From Dissulfurirhabdus thermomarina (GTDB lineage: Bacteria; Desulfobacterota; Dissulfuribacteria; Dissulfuribacterales; Dissulfurirhabdaceae): a stretch of DNA of 64,000 nt. The notes beneath the pieces are model-generated. The model had not been told where the DNA came from. It did not search any database and saw only the letters and a program-made list of their open reading frames with translations. The position numbers and the translations under genes were made by a program. The stretch spans positions 439,001 to 503,000 of the forward strand of contig NZ_JAATWC010000001.1 of assembly GCF_012979235.1 (NCBI RefSeq). The letters are read 5' to 3'. Below, piece by piece: positions 14,422 to 22,644 of the stretch (positions are counted from its first letter, which is position 1; each line of letters begins with the position of its first letter).

Positions 14422-15789
14422 TTGCCCCCCAAGCCCTCCCTGTTTTCGGCATTCCGGGATCCCGAGGCCCCCGTGGACCTCTTCGAGCGGTTCCCGCGCC
14501 TGCGGGAGTTCTTCCGCCGCCGCCGGCTGCATGCGGCCATGCGGACCTTCGGGGACGCCACCTTCACCTTCATCATCGTCTCGGGGCTCTTCGGGCCCCA
14601 GGAGCCGGACCGGAACGTCGCCCTCTTCCTCGCCTGGGGGGTCTGGTGGCCCTCGGTGGTCCTCAGCTGGTTCGTGTTCGGGCGAATGTGGTGCGGTTTC
14701 TGCCCGTTTCCCGGCATCGGCCGGGTGATGCAGCGGCTCGGCCTCTCCCTCGAGCGGCCCGTGCCCCGGTGGCTGCAGAAGACGGGGGTCTACTGGTCCG
14801 TGGGGCTGCTGGCGCTGATCATCTGGGTGGAGGAATCCACGGGGATGAAGCAATGGCCCCGGGGTACGGCGCTCTTGCTCTTGGCCATCCTCGGAGGGGC
14901 CACCCTCGCGGCCATGATCTACCGGAAGCAGGCCTGGTGCCGGTATCTGTGCCCCATGGGCCGGATCACCGGGGTGGCGGCCACCTTCGCCCTCACGGAG
15001 TTTCGTCCCGATCACGAAAAGTGCCGCGGTTGCAAGACCTTCGCCTGCAAGCGCGGCGCCGGCGGGGTGCCCGGGTGCCCCGTCTATCTCGGGGCCTTCA
15101 ACGTGCGGAACAACCTCCACTGCCTGGTCTGCGGCCACTGTGTCATGCTGTGCGACCGCAACTCGCCCCGGCTCAACCTGCGCAACCCCTTCAACGAGCT
15201 CATCCTCAACAAGGGGCGCTACATCACCTGTTCCTACATCATCCCCTTCCTCATGGGGTCCCAGCTGGCGCGGTTCGTCAAGATGAGCCCGGCCGTGGAG
15301 GACTGGTTCTGCAGCGGCACCATGGCGTGCCAGATGATGCTCTTCTCCGTGCTGCTCTTCGTGGGCTTCCACTACGTCTACGGGGTGATCCGGCTCGGGG
15401 CGCGGTTCTTCGGCGTGACCGAGGACGAACTCTTCGGGCGTTTTTCGCCCCTCGTCCCCATCTTCGTGCCCCTGGCCTTCGCCGGGGAGCTGTCGTACCG
15501 GCTCGACTTCGCCCTGGTCAACGCCCCGGCGTTCCTGCCCACCCTCGGCCGGCAGTTCGGGTGGGACCTCGTCGCCTGGACCTTCAGCCCCCCGCAGGAC
15601 CTGCGCCTGGCCATCGCCCTGGGGATCCTGGCGGCGGGGGGGCTGGCCGGGGTCTACATCCTGCGCCGGTTCATGACGGAGGAGTTCCAGGGGATGGTGA
15701 GCCGCCTTCGCTATGCCCTGGTCCTGGCCCTCGTGGGGATCATGCTGGCCAGCTACGTCGCCGCCGTGGCCACGGGGGTCGGGCCTTAG
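14422..15789 (+). CDS. 4Fe-4S membrane protein, NapH/polyferredoxin type
   Basis: A 455-aa integral membrane iron-sulfur protein of the NapH/YccM-like group. Six or more helices are interleaved with cysteine motifs: FGRMWCGFCPF near residue 95, WCRYLCPMG near 175, CRGCKTFACK near 205 followed by CPVYL, and CLVCGHCVMLC near 235. These could bind two 4Fe-4S clusters and carry electrons between quinol and soluble partners. The start is TTG at 14422, chosen because a GGAAGGAGG site ends 10 nt upstream and the product begins cleanly. It overlaps rluD by 4 nt tail to tail. The partner enzyme is not in the window. Confidence 0.85.
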   Translation: MPPKPSLFSAFRDPEAPVDLFERFPRLREFFRRRRLHAAMRTFGDATFTFIIVSGLFGPQEPDRNVALFLAWGVWWPSVVLSWFVFGRMWCGFCPFPGIGRVMQRLGLSLERPVPRWLQKTGVYWSVGLLALIIWVEESTGMKQWPRGTALLLLAILGGATLAAMIYRKQAWCRYLCPMGRITGVAATFALTEFRPDHEKCRGCKTFACKRGAGGVPGCPVYLGAFNVRNNLHCLVCGHCVMLCDRNSPRLNLRNPFNELILNKGRYITCSYIIPFLMGSQLARFVKMSPAVEDWFCSGTMACQMMLFSVLLFVGFHYVYGVIRLGARFFGVTEDELFGRFSPLVPIFVPLAFAGELSYRLDFALVNAPAFLPTLGRQFGWDLVAWTFSPPQDLRLAIALGILAAGGLAGVYILRRFMTEEFQGMVSRLRYALVLALVGIMLASYVAAVATGVGP

Positions 15790-16730
15790 CCCCGCAGGGA
15801 CTCCAGGGCCGCCGCCATGTCGGGCGGCAGCGGCGCCCGCCACTCGAGGCGTTCGCCGGTGGCGGGGTGACGGAGGGCCAGGGCGGCCGCGTGCAGCATC
15901 TGGCGGGGCAGGCGAAGCCCCCGGGGACGCAGGATGGTTCCGCCGCCGTAGAGGGCGTCGCCCAGGACGGGGTGGCCCGCGGCGGCCATGTGGACCCGGA
16001 TCTGGTGGGTGCGTCCCGTGTGGAGGCGCAAGCGGAGGAGGGCCGCGCCGCCGAGGCGTTCCACCACCTCCCACTCGGTGACCGCCGCCTTTCCCCCCGA
16101 CCTCCGGACCGCCATCCGCTTCCGGTGGACGGGGTGGCGCCCGATGGCGGCTTCCATCCGTCCCCGGTCCGCGCCGGGCTCCCCCTTCACCAGGGCGAGG
16201 TAGGTCTTTTCCACATCTCCGGCGGCGAACTGTGCGGCCAGGCGGGCGTGGGCGTCGTCGTCCTTGGCCACCACCATGAGGCCGGAGGTGTCCTTGTCGA
16301 GGCGATGGACGATGCCCGGCCGGAGTTCCCCGCCGATGCCCGACAGATCCCGGCAGTGGTGGAGGAGGCCGTGGACCAGGGTGCCCCGCGCGTGGCCGGC
16401 GCCGGGATGGACCACGAGGCCGGGGGGCTTGTCGAGCACCAGGATGCGGTCGTCCTCGAAGACCACCCGGAGGGGCAGGGGCTCGGGCTCCAGGGCCGCC
16501 GGCCGGGGCGGCGGGACCTCGAGGCGGACTTCGTCCCCGATACGAACGGCCCGGCGGGCGGAAAGACACGGGGTGCCGTTGACCGAGGCCCGCCCCTCGG
16601 TGATGAGCCTCTGGACCCGGGACCGCGACAGGCCTTCCAGTTGGTGGGCGAGGAAGCGGTCGAGCCGCCAGCCGTGGTGGCCGGCCGCCACGGGCAGGAC
16701 ATGGACGCGGCAGGGGTCGGAGGTATGCAT
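15786..16730 (-). CDS. rluD: RluA-family 23S rRNA pseudouridine synthase (RluD-like)
   Basis: A 314-aa enzyme that isomerises specific uridines to pseudouridine, most likely in 23S rRNA. Residues about 20-75 form an S4 RNA-binding domain (RLDRFLAHQL, SRSRVQRLITEGRASVNG). The catalytic domain holds VLDKPPGLVVHPG, HRLDKDTSGLMV with the catalytic Asp, and LHTGRTHQIRVH. Domain order and length match RluD rather than the shorter RluA. It lies downstream of carD on the same strand, 52 bp after it. Confidence 0.92.
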   Translation of the reverse strand: MHTSDPCRVHVLPVAAGHHGWRLDRFLAHQLEGLSRSRVQRLITEGRASVNGTPCLSARRAVRIGDEVRLEVPPPRPAALEPEPLPLRVVFEDDRILVLDKPPGLVVHPGAGHARGTLVHGLLHHCRDLSGIGGELRPGIVHRLDKDTSGLMVVAKDDDAHARLAAQFAAGDVEKTYLALVKGEPGADRGRMEAAIGRHPVHRKRMAVRRSGGKAAVTEWEVVERLGGAALLRLRLHTGRTHQIRVHMAAAGHPVLGDALYGGGTILRPRGLRLPRQMLHAAALALRHPATGERLEWRAPLPPDMAAALESLRG

Positions 16731-16782
16731 GGGACCGCCGGCGGGCGCCGCGGCCCGGGAGGGCGGACGGGGCCCGCGGGCC

Positions 16783-17265
16783 TCAGCCGTTGAAGATGGC
16801 CTCGATGCCGGCCTCGATGTCGGTCTCTTCGGTGTTTCTCGCGATGGAGAGCTCCTTCACCAGGAGTCCCTTGGCCGTCTCGAGCATCTTTCGTTCACCG
16901 AAGGAGAGCGGCTTGTCCATCTGGAGGAGGTAGAGATCCCGGAGGACCACGGCGAGGTCGAAGATGGAGCCCGTCTTGATCTTCTCCATGTATTCCCGGT
17001 ACCGCCGGTTCCATGTCTGCGGGGTGAACTTGACGTCCCGGTCTTCCAGGATGGCATAGACCCGCTCCACGTCGGCCTCGGAGATGATGTTGCGGAGCCC
17101 GAGGTTGACGGCGTTGGCCTTGGGAATCATGATCTTCATGTCGTTGTCGAGGATCCTCATCACGTAGAAGAGCTGCTCGACCCCGGAGATGTCCTTCTGC
17201 TCCACGGACTCGATGACACCCACCCCGTGGGCGGGGTAGACGGCAAGGTCGCCTTCGGAAAACAT
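16783..17265 (-). CDS. CarD family transcriptional regulator
   Basis: A 160-aa protein of the CarD/CdnL family, which binds RNA polymerase beta and stabilises open promoter complexes. The N-terminal Tudor-like RNAP-interaction domain (1-55) shows the typical FSEGDLAVYPAHGVGVI, followed by a helical DNA-contact domain with the NRRYREYMEKIKTG and SFGERKMLETAKGLLVKEL helices. The ATG at 17265 has a GGGAGGAGG site; the longer frame upstream crosses the promoter. A good -10 box (TATAAT) lies about 70 bp upstream. rluD follows. It is probably a global regulator of rRNA or stress genes. Confidence 0.93.
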   Translation of the reverse strand: MFSEGDLAVYPAHGVGVIESVEQKDISGVEQLFYVMRILDNDMKIMIPKANAVNLGLRNIISEADVERVYAILEDRDVKFTPQTWNRRYREYMEKIKTGSIFDLAVVLRDLYLLQMDKPLSFGERKMLETAKGLLVKELSIARNTEETDIEAGIEAIFNG

Positions 17266-17307
17266 GAGCCTCCTCCCTCCCCCGCGGCCTGCGGGCACGG
17301 GGCTGGA

Positions 17308-17898
17308 ATGCTGATGGGGAACTTTCAACAAAATAAATTATATCCTATATTTGGCCTTTTGAAAAGGACGGCCGGTCCGGCGGCGGCCGCGGTGCTCATG
17401 GCGGCCGCCCTGATGGCCGGCGGGTGCGCCGCGGGGCAAGAGCGCGCCGTCGTGGCCACCGCCTATTGCGGGTGCGGGGCGTGCTGCGGGTGGGAGAGGG
17501 GCAGCTGGCGGTATCTCAAGCTCGATTTCTGGAACCGCTACGTCAGCCGCGGCCCGAGGAAGGGGCGGCCCTACACCGGCAAGACCGCCAGCGGGGCCGA
17601 ACCCCGGGAACCCGACCCCGGCTTCTTCTCGTGGGACAGCCTCCGGCGGCCTTGGATGATCCCCGTCCGGCTCGTCTTCTTCCCGTGGCTCTTTCTCGCC
17701 CGGGACGGGACCATCGCCGCCGACACCCGCTACTATCCCTTCGGGACCCGAATGTACGTGCCCGGGTACGGGTGGGGGGTGGTGCAAGACCGCGGCAGTG
17801 CCATCAGGGGACCGGATCGGATCGACCTCTACTTCCGCAGCCACCGCCGGGCCCTGGCCTGGGGGCGGCGCCGGGTGGTGGTGGAGATCCGGCGCTGA
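17308..17898 (+). CDS. 3D-domain lipoprotein (MltA/YocH-type)
   Basis: A 196-aa exported protein with a lipobox (LMAGGC) after the hydrophobic segment that starts near residue 20, so it is likely anchored in the inner or outer membrane. The mature part is a 3D domain, named for three conserved Asp that form the active site in MltA-like lytic transglycosylases: TAYCGCGACCG, then AAD near residue 138, VVQDRGSAIRG and RIDLYF. Several Cys near residues 52-58 are unusual. Function is probably peptidoglycan cleavage or remodelling. The start is uncertain; ATG 17308 or 17314 gives a complete signal peptide. It is divergent from carD with only 42 bp between starts. Confidence 0.8.
   Translation: MLMGNFQQNKLYPIFGLLKRTAGPAAAAVLMAAALMAGGCAAGQERAVVATAYCGCGACCGWERGSWRYLKLDFWNRYVSRGPRKGRPYTGKTASGAEPREPDPGFFSWDSLRRPWMIPVRLVFFPWLFLARDGTIAADTRYYPFGTRMYVPGYGWGVVQDRGSAIRGPDRIDLYFRSHRRALAWGRRRVVVEIRR
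17337..17365 (-). promoter_or_regulatory. Promoter of carD
   Basis: On the minus strand TTTTCA (17365-17360) and a perfect TATAAT (17342-17337) are 17 bp apart. It lies inside the predicted 5' coding end of the divergent lipoprotein gene, in a marked AT-rich patch. Confidence 0.6.
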
Positions 17899-17903
17899 AC
17901 CGG

Positions 17904-18098
17904 TCAGCCCTCCGCCGGGGACGAGGCCAGCTTTCGGTTGAGGAACTCGCACTCCTTGGGAGAGAGATCGAAGCGTTCCTCGGCCTCCCGGAGGACCGCA
18001 TCCCGGCTGCGTTCGGGGTGCTCCCGGCAGACCTGGGCGATCCACTTCACGGCCTTGCGAAGCTTTTCGCCGTGAGGCAGGAGTTCTTCGGTGGTCAT
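17904..18098 (-). CDS. Small conserved-looking hypothetical protein, 64 aa
   Basis: Not recognised. The product is soluble and helical, with the core KAVKWIAQVCREHPERSRDA, then a helix-turn-like AEERFDLSPKECEFLNRKL that could be a small helix-turn-helix or dimer unit. The ATG at 18098 has a GGAGAT site. It follows the NodB-like gene by 9 nt and is the last gene of the polyprenyl synthase operon, ending 5 nt from the convergent lipoprotein stop. Coding potential is supported by normal codon pattern, spacing and start signal. Confidence 0.65.
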   Translation of the reverse strand: MTTEELLPHGEKLRKAVKWIAQVCREHPERSRDAVLREAEERFDLSPKECEFLNRKLASSPAEG

Positions 18099-18107
18099 GG
18101 CATCTCC

Positions 18108-18845
18108 TCAGTAGTCGCGCGCCAGGAGCGCGTTGAGCCCCCAGATCTCGAGGCCCCGGTGGCGGAGGCCGGTGACGAGCGTCTCGAGGAGGTGTTCCAT
18201 GCGGGTGCCGTCCGCCCCGTCCCCGGCCAGGGCCAGGATGTCGCCGGGACGGACGCGGCGGAGGCCCCGGGCGGAGGCATCGGCCGGCGTGGTCACCCGG
18301 AGGGAGGGATTCAGCACCACCAGGCCCATTCCGCGGGCCTCCTCGCACAGCCGCCAGTCCTTCCATCCGCGGGGGGGCATGAGGAACCGCGGGGGACGCC
18401 GAAGGGTCTCGGCGACGCGGTGGACCACCGGCCCCAGGAGGCGGCGGAGGGTTCGGCGCCGCCGGAAGATCAAGGGGGCCTGGCTGGCGCCCTGGACGCC
18501 GATCTCGAAGCCCCGGAGGGCCTTCATGGCCGCCGGGTGCGCCAGGATCCGCCGGCCTTCCAGGAAGAAGGCGGCCGGGGCGGCCAGCTCGTGGAGCCGG
18601 GTGCAGAGTGCCTCGGTGTGCCGGGAAGGACTCCGGTCGAAGACCAAGGCCACGGCCGGCCGGTTCCTGGGGCCGTGGGTGATGACCCGGCCGCCGAGGG
18701 TCGCCCGCATCGAAAAGACCTGGTAGAGCAGGCCGCCGGCCACGCCGGCGCCGACCCCCGCGGCCGCGATTCCCAGCAGACGCGGATCCACCGTCCGGGC
18801 CCCCGTTCGGGCCTCCGGGGGGCTATTTCTTTCTTTCCAGTACAT
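18108..18845 (-). CDS. Degenerate polysaccharide deacetylase-like (NodB fold) membrane protein
   Basis: A 245-aa protein with one N-terminal membrane helix (about 22-45) and a domain that follows the NodB outline: PAVALVFD strand, LHELAAPAAFFLEG, a helix, then GFEIGVQG. The metal-binding motifs are lost. The usual TFDDGP is VFDRSP at 68-73 and the usual HxxxH loop after EIG is VQGASQAP. A deacetylase reaction is therefore doubtful; it may bind glycan or act structurally in the periplasm. The ATG at 18845 overlaps the polyprenyl synthase end by 23 nt, which suggests coupled translation. The fold assignment is from motif order only. Confidence 0.6.
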   Translation of the reverse strand: MYWKERNSPPEARTGARTVDPRLLGIAAAGVGAGVAGGLLYQVFSMRATLGGRVITHGPRNRPAVALVFDRSPSRHTEALCTRLHELAAPAAFFLEGRRILAHPAAMKALRGFEIGVQGASQAPLIFRRRRTLRRLLGPVVHRVAETLRRPPRFLMPPRGWKDWRLCEEARGMGLVVLNPSLRVTTPADASARGLRRVRPGDILALAGDGADGTRMEHLLETLVTGLRHRGLEIWGLNALLARDY

Positions 18846-19809
18846 AACGGGCCAGCCCTTCCAGGATACCCCGCGGGCGCGAGGGAGGAAAGGCCGCCAG
18901 GGCGGCAAGGGCCTCGGACACCTGCGCCTCGGCCCGGCGGCGTGCCTCCTCGGCGGCGCCGGTCTGCTCGATGAGGCCACGGACCCACCGGAAGTCGTCT
19001 TCACCCCCGCCTCCAGAGGCGAAGAGACCCCGCAGGCGCCGCTGTTCCTCCCGGCCCGCGCGCGCCATGGCGAGGATCACGGGCAGGGTGACCTTGCCCT
19101 CGGCGAGGTCGGTGCCGGTGCGTTTGCCGAGTTCGGCGGTGTCGGCGGTGTAGTCCAGGAGATCGTCCACCATCTGGTAGGCCCGCCCGAGGGCCTGGCC
19201 GTAGGCGTCGGCGGCCGCCACCAGTTCCGGGGCCGCGCCGGCGAAGAGGGCGCCGATACGAGCGGCGGCCGAGATGAGGACGGCGGTCTTGCGGAAGATG
19301 ACCGCGTCGTAGGTGGCCTCGTCGTAGCCGGTGTTCTTGGCCTGGAGGAGCTGGAGGATCTCGCCCTCGGCCATGAGGGCCACCGTCTCGGCGATGACGC
19401 GGGAGATCTCTGCCAGGCCGAAGGAACTGGCGATGTCGATGGCACGGGCGTAGAGGAAGTCGCCCACCAGGACGGCCGCCTTGTTGCCCCAGACCTTGTA
19501 GGCGGGGGGCTTGCCCCGGCGCAGCTGCCCGCCGTCCAGGACGTCGTCGTGGAGGAGGCTGGCGGCGTGGAGGTATTCCGGCACCACCGAGAGGGAGAAG
19601 ACGCCGCCGTCGTCCCGGCCGCAGAGCCGGGCCGCGAGCACCGTGATCAGGGGGCGCAGGCGTTTGCCCCCGGCGAAGAGGATGTAGCCGCTGACCTCGG
19701 TGACGAAGGGGACCTGGGAGTGGAAGTCCTCCTGGAGGGCGGCCTCGATCCGCTCGAAGTCCGGGGCGCAGGCCTCGAGGATGGCCGTGATGTCCTGGCG
19801 ATCGTCCAT
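18823..19809 (-). CDS. Trans-polyprenyl diphosphate synthase
   Basis: A 328-aa cytoplasmic prenyltransferase that condenses isopentenyl diphosphate onto an allylic primer. The first Asp-rich motif is LLHDDVLD and the second DDLLDYTAD, with the expected GGKRLRPL substrate-binding block before them and GDFLYARA after. It is most like octaprenyl/solanesyl synthases for quinone side chains, although chain length is not certain from sequence. The ATG at 19809 gives a standard N-terminus; an ATG at 19866 is possible. Divergent from mutS. Confidence 0.9.
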   Translation of the reverse strand: MDDRQDITAILEACAPDFERIEAALQEDFHSQVPFVTEVSGYILFAGGKRLRPLITVLAARLCGRDDGGVFSLSVVPEYLHAASLLHDDVLDGGQLRRGKPPAYKVWGNKAAVLVGDFLYARAIDIASSFGLAEISRVIAETVALMAEGEILQLLQAKNTGYDEATYDAVIFRKTAVLISAAARIGALFAGAAPELVAAADAYGQALGRAYQMVDDLLDYTADTAELGKRTGTDLAEGKVTLPVILAMARAGREEQRRLRGLFASGGGGEDDFRWVRGLIEQTGAAEEARRRAEAQVSEALAALAAFPPSRPRGILEGLARYVLERKK

Positions 19810-19841
19810 GTCGGTGGGCGTGGCGCCCAGGCGGGCGCGCC

Positions 19842-19871
19842 TTGAAGTCTTCCAGGGAAATACCATATACT
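19842..19871 (+). promoter_or_regulatory. Promoter of mutS
   Basis: TTGAAG (19842-19847) and TATACT (19866-19871) are spaced 18 bp. Transcription would start near 19878, which leaves room for either the GTG at 19891 or the preferred ATG at 19966. Confidence 0.6.
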
Positions 19872-19965
19872 GCGCCGGAGGGCCAGCGCCGTGCAGTGCG
19901 CGGGGCGCCCGGAGGTGAAGATCCGCCGGAGGTGGCGGCGGGCGGACGGCGAGAGGGTGACCCGG

Positions 19966-22644
19966 ATGACAGAGAGCGCTTCCCCCGCCGGGACGTCCGC
20001 CAAGGTCAAGGCGCCGGCCGAGACCCCCATGCTCCGGCAGTACCGGGCCATCAAGGCCCAGGTCCCGGACGCCATCCTCTTCTACCGGATGGGGGACTTC
20101 TACGAGATGTTCTTCGAGGACGCGGAGATCGCCGCCCGTGTCCTGGAGATCGCCCTCACCACCCGCGACAAGCACAAGGCCGAGAAGGTCCCCATGTGCG
20201 GGGTGCCCGTCCATGCGGCCGAGGGATACCTCACCCGGCTGGTCCAGGCGGGTTACCGGGTGGCCGTGTGCGAGCAGGTGGAAGACCCGGCCGCGGCCAA
20301 GGGACTCGTCCGGCGGGAGGTGGTCCGGGTCCTGACCCCGGGGCTCCTCACCACCGAGGGCGGCGTGCCGGCCACGGCCAACAACTTCGTGGCGGCGGTG
20401 CGCCCGGGGGCGGGGGAGGCCCCCTGGGGCCTGGCCTGCCTGGATCTGTCCACCGGCGAGTTCCGGGTGACGGAGCTCGCCGGCCGGGCGGAGGCGGCGG
20501 ACGAGCTCTACCGGTTGGAACCCGCGGAGATCCTCGTCCCGGAGGACGAGGACGGCTTTCCGGCGGAGGTCCGCCGGGTCCTCCCCTCTCTCTTCGTCTC
20601 CACCCGGCCGCCCGAGTGGTTCGAGGCCCGGCGCGGCGTCCGCCTGCTCACGGCGCACTTCGGCGTCCTCTCCCTGGACGGGTTCGGCGTCTCGGGCCTC
20701 GAAGCGGGGGTGGGGGCGGCGGGGGCGCTCTTCTCCTACGTGGAGGAGACCCAGAAGGGCGACCTCTCCCACATCCGGGCCCTTCGACCCTACCATCTCT
20801 CCGAGTATCTCCGCCTGGACGAGGCCACCAAGCGGAACCTGGAGCTGGTGGCCAACGGGCTCGACGGGGGCCGGCGGGGGACCCTGCTCGAGGTCCTGGA
20901 TTTCACCGTGACCTCCATGGGGGGGCGGTTGCTTCGCCACTGGATCCTCTATCCCCTCACGGATCTGGCCGCCATCGAGGGGCGGCATGCCGCGGTGGCG
21001 GCGCTGCTCGAGGCCCCGGCCGCCCGGGCGGATCTCCGGGCGCGGCTGCGGCGCGTGGCCGACCTCGAGCGGCTGGTGGCCCGGGTATCCCTCGGGACGG
21101 CCAGCGGGCGGGACCTCGTGGCCCTCAAGAAGTCGCTGCGGGAAGTGCCGGGGATCCGCGACGCCGTGGCGGAGACCGCGGCCTCGGCCCCGCTGCTGGC
21201 CGACCTCCTCGGCGGGCTCGATCCCCTGGAAGACCTGGTGGCGGTGCTCGATGCCGCCCTGCGCGAGGACTGCCCGCTCCAGCTCCGGGAAGGGCGGCTC
21301 ATCCGCGAAGGCTACAACGCCGAGCTCGACGAGCTCATGGCCATCCAGCGCGACGGGCGCGCCTTCATCGCCGGGGTGGAGGCGGCGGAGCGGGAGCGCA
21401 CCGGGATCCCTTCCCTCAAGGTGGGCTTCAACAAGGTCTTCGGCTACTACATCGAGGTGGGGAAGGCCCACGCGGCGAAGGTCCCCGGCCACTACGTCCG
21501 AAAGCAGACCCTGGTGGCGGCGGAGCGCTACATCACCCCGGAGCTCAAGGATGTGGAGGCCAAGATCCTCACCGCCCAGGAGCGGCGCCTGGCCCTGGAG
21601 TACGAGCTCTTCCAGGAGCTGCGCCGGCGGGTGGCCGGAGAGGGGCCCCGCATCCAGGAGACCGCGCGGGCCCTGGCCCGGCTGGACGTCCTGGCGGGGC
21701 TCACCGAGGCGGCCGACCGCCACGGCTACGTGCGGCCCCGGGTGAACGCCGGCGACGCCATCGACATCCGGGACGGGCGCCATCCCGTGGTGGAGCGGGC
21801 GGTGGAGCCGGGTACCTTCGTGCCCAACGACGTGCGCCTCGACGACACCGGGGCCCGGCTTCTCATCCTCACCGGCCCGAACATGGCGGGCAAGTCCACC
21901 ATCCTCCGCCAGACGGCCCTCATCGTCCTCATGGCGCAGATGGGGAGCTTCGTCCCGGCCGCCGAGGCGGAGATCGGGGTGGTGGACCGGCTCTTCAGCC
22001 GGGTGGGGGCCACCGACTACCTCGCCCGGGGCCAGAGCACCTTCATGGTGGAGATGAGCGAGACGGCCAACATCCTCCACAACGCCACCCCGCGGAGCCT
22101 CGTCATCCTCGACGAGATCGGCCGGGGCACCAGTACCTACGACGGGCTCGCCATCGCCTGGGCCGTGGCGGAGTACCTGGCGGAGAAGGACGGCCGCGGG
22201 GTCAAGACCCTCTTCGCCACCCACTACCACGAGCTGACGGAGCTGGCCGCGCAGAGGCCGAAGGTGCGGAACTTGCATGTAGCCGTGCGGGAATGGGAAC
22301 ACCGGATCGTGTTCCTCCACCGGCTCCTTGAGGGGGCCACCAATCGCAGTTATGGTATTCAAGTAGCGGCACTGGCAGGGGTCCCCGGGGGCGTGATCGC
22401 CCGCGCCCGCGAGATCCTCGCCAACATCGAGCGGGACGAACTCAACGTGTGGGGGGAGCCGAGGATCGCCAAGACGCGCAGAGAGGCCAAGGCCCCTGGC
22501 GTCCAGATGGCGCTCCCGCTCTTCCCGGACGGTGAATCGGCCCTGCGGCGGGAGCTCTTGGCACTGGACGTCAACCAGATGACACCTCTCGAGGCCCTCC
22601 AGCGGCTCGCCGAGCTCCAGGCCCGGGCGCGGAAGGGGGGCTAG
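19966..22644 (+). CDS. mutS: DNA mismatch repair protein MutS
   Basis: An 892-aa mismatch-recognition ATPase. The N-terminal domain carries the mismatch-wedge FYEMFFED (Phe-x-Glu). The connector, lever and clamp domains follow, then the ABC-type ATPase with Walker A LTGPNMAGKST near 640, Walker B/signature LDEIGRGTSTYDGLAIAWAV and ATHYHELTEL. The C-terminal helix region (LALDVNQMTPLEALQRLAELQ) is intact. The ATG at 19966 follows GAGAGGGTGA; an upstream GTG at 19891 would add 25 residues of no MutS likeness. mutL is not in the window. The amidase gene overlaps by one base. Confidence 0.96.
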   Translation: MTESASPAGTSAKVKAPAETPMLRQYRAIKAQVPDAILFYRMGDFYEMFFEDAEIAARVLEIALTTRDKHKAEKVPMCGVPVHAAEGYLTRLVQAGYRVAVCEQVEDPAAAKGLVRREVVRVLTPGLLTTEGGVPATANNFVAAVRPGAGEAPWGLACLDLSTGEFRVTELAGRAEAADELYRLEPAEILVPEDEDGFPAEVRRVLPSLFVSTRPPEWFEARRGVRLLTAHFGVLSLDGFGVSGLEAGVGAAGALFSYVEETQKGDLSHIRALRPYHLSEYLRLDEATKRNLELVANGLDGGRRGTLLEVLDFTVTSMGGRLLRHWILYPLTDLAAIEGRHAAVAALLEAPAARADLRARLRRVADLERLVARVSLGTASGRDLVALKKSLREVPGIRDAVAETAASAPLLADLLGGLDPLEDLVAVLDAALREDCPLQLREGRLIREGYNAELDELMAIQRDGRAFIAGVEAAERERTGIPSLKVGFNKVFGYYIEVGKAHAAKVPGHYVRKQTLVAAERYITPELKDVEAKILTAQERRLALEYELFQELRRRVAGEGPRIQETARALARLDVLAGLTEAADRHGYVRPRVNAGDAIDIRDGRHPVVERAVEPGTFVPNDVRLDDTGARLLILTGPNMAGKSTILRQTALIVLMAQMGSFVPAAEAEIGVVDRLFSRVGATDYLARGQSTFMVEMSETANILHNATPRSLVILDEIGRGTSTYDGLAIAWAVAEYLAEKDGRGVKTLFATHYHELTELAAQRPKVRNLHVAVREWEHRIVFLHRLLEGATNRSYGIQVAALAGVPGGVIARAREILANIERDELNVWGEPRIAKTRREAKAPGVQMALPLFPDGESALRRELLALDVNQMTPLEALQRLAELQARARKGG

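Noticed and set aside
14219-14452. Small minus-strand reading frames across the intergenic region
   Set aside because: They run through the folded element and the ribosome site of the next gene, and have no start signals; the sequence is better explained as structured non-coding DNA.
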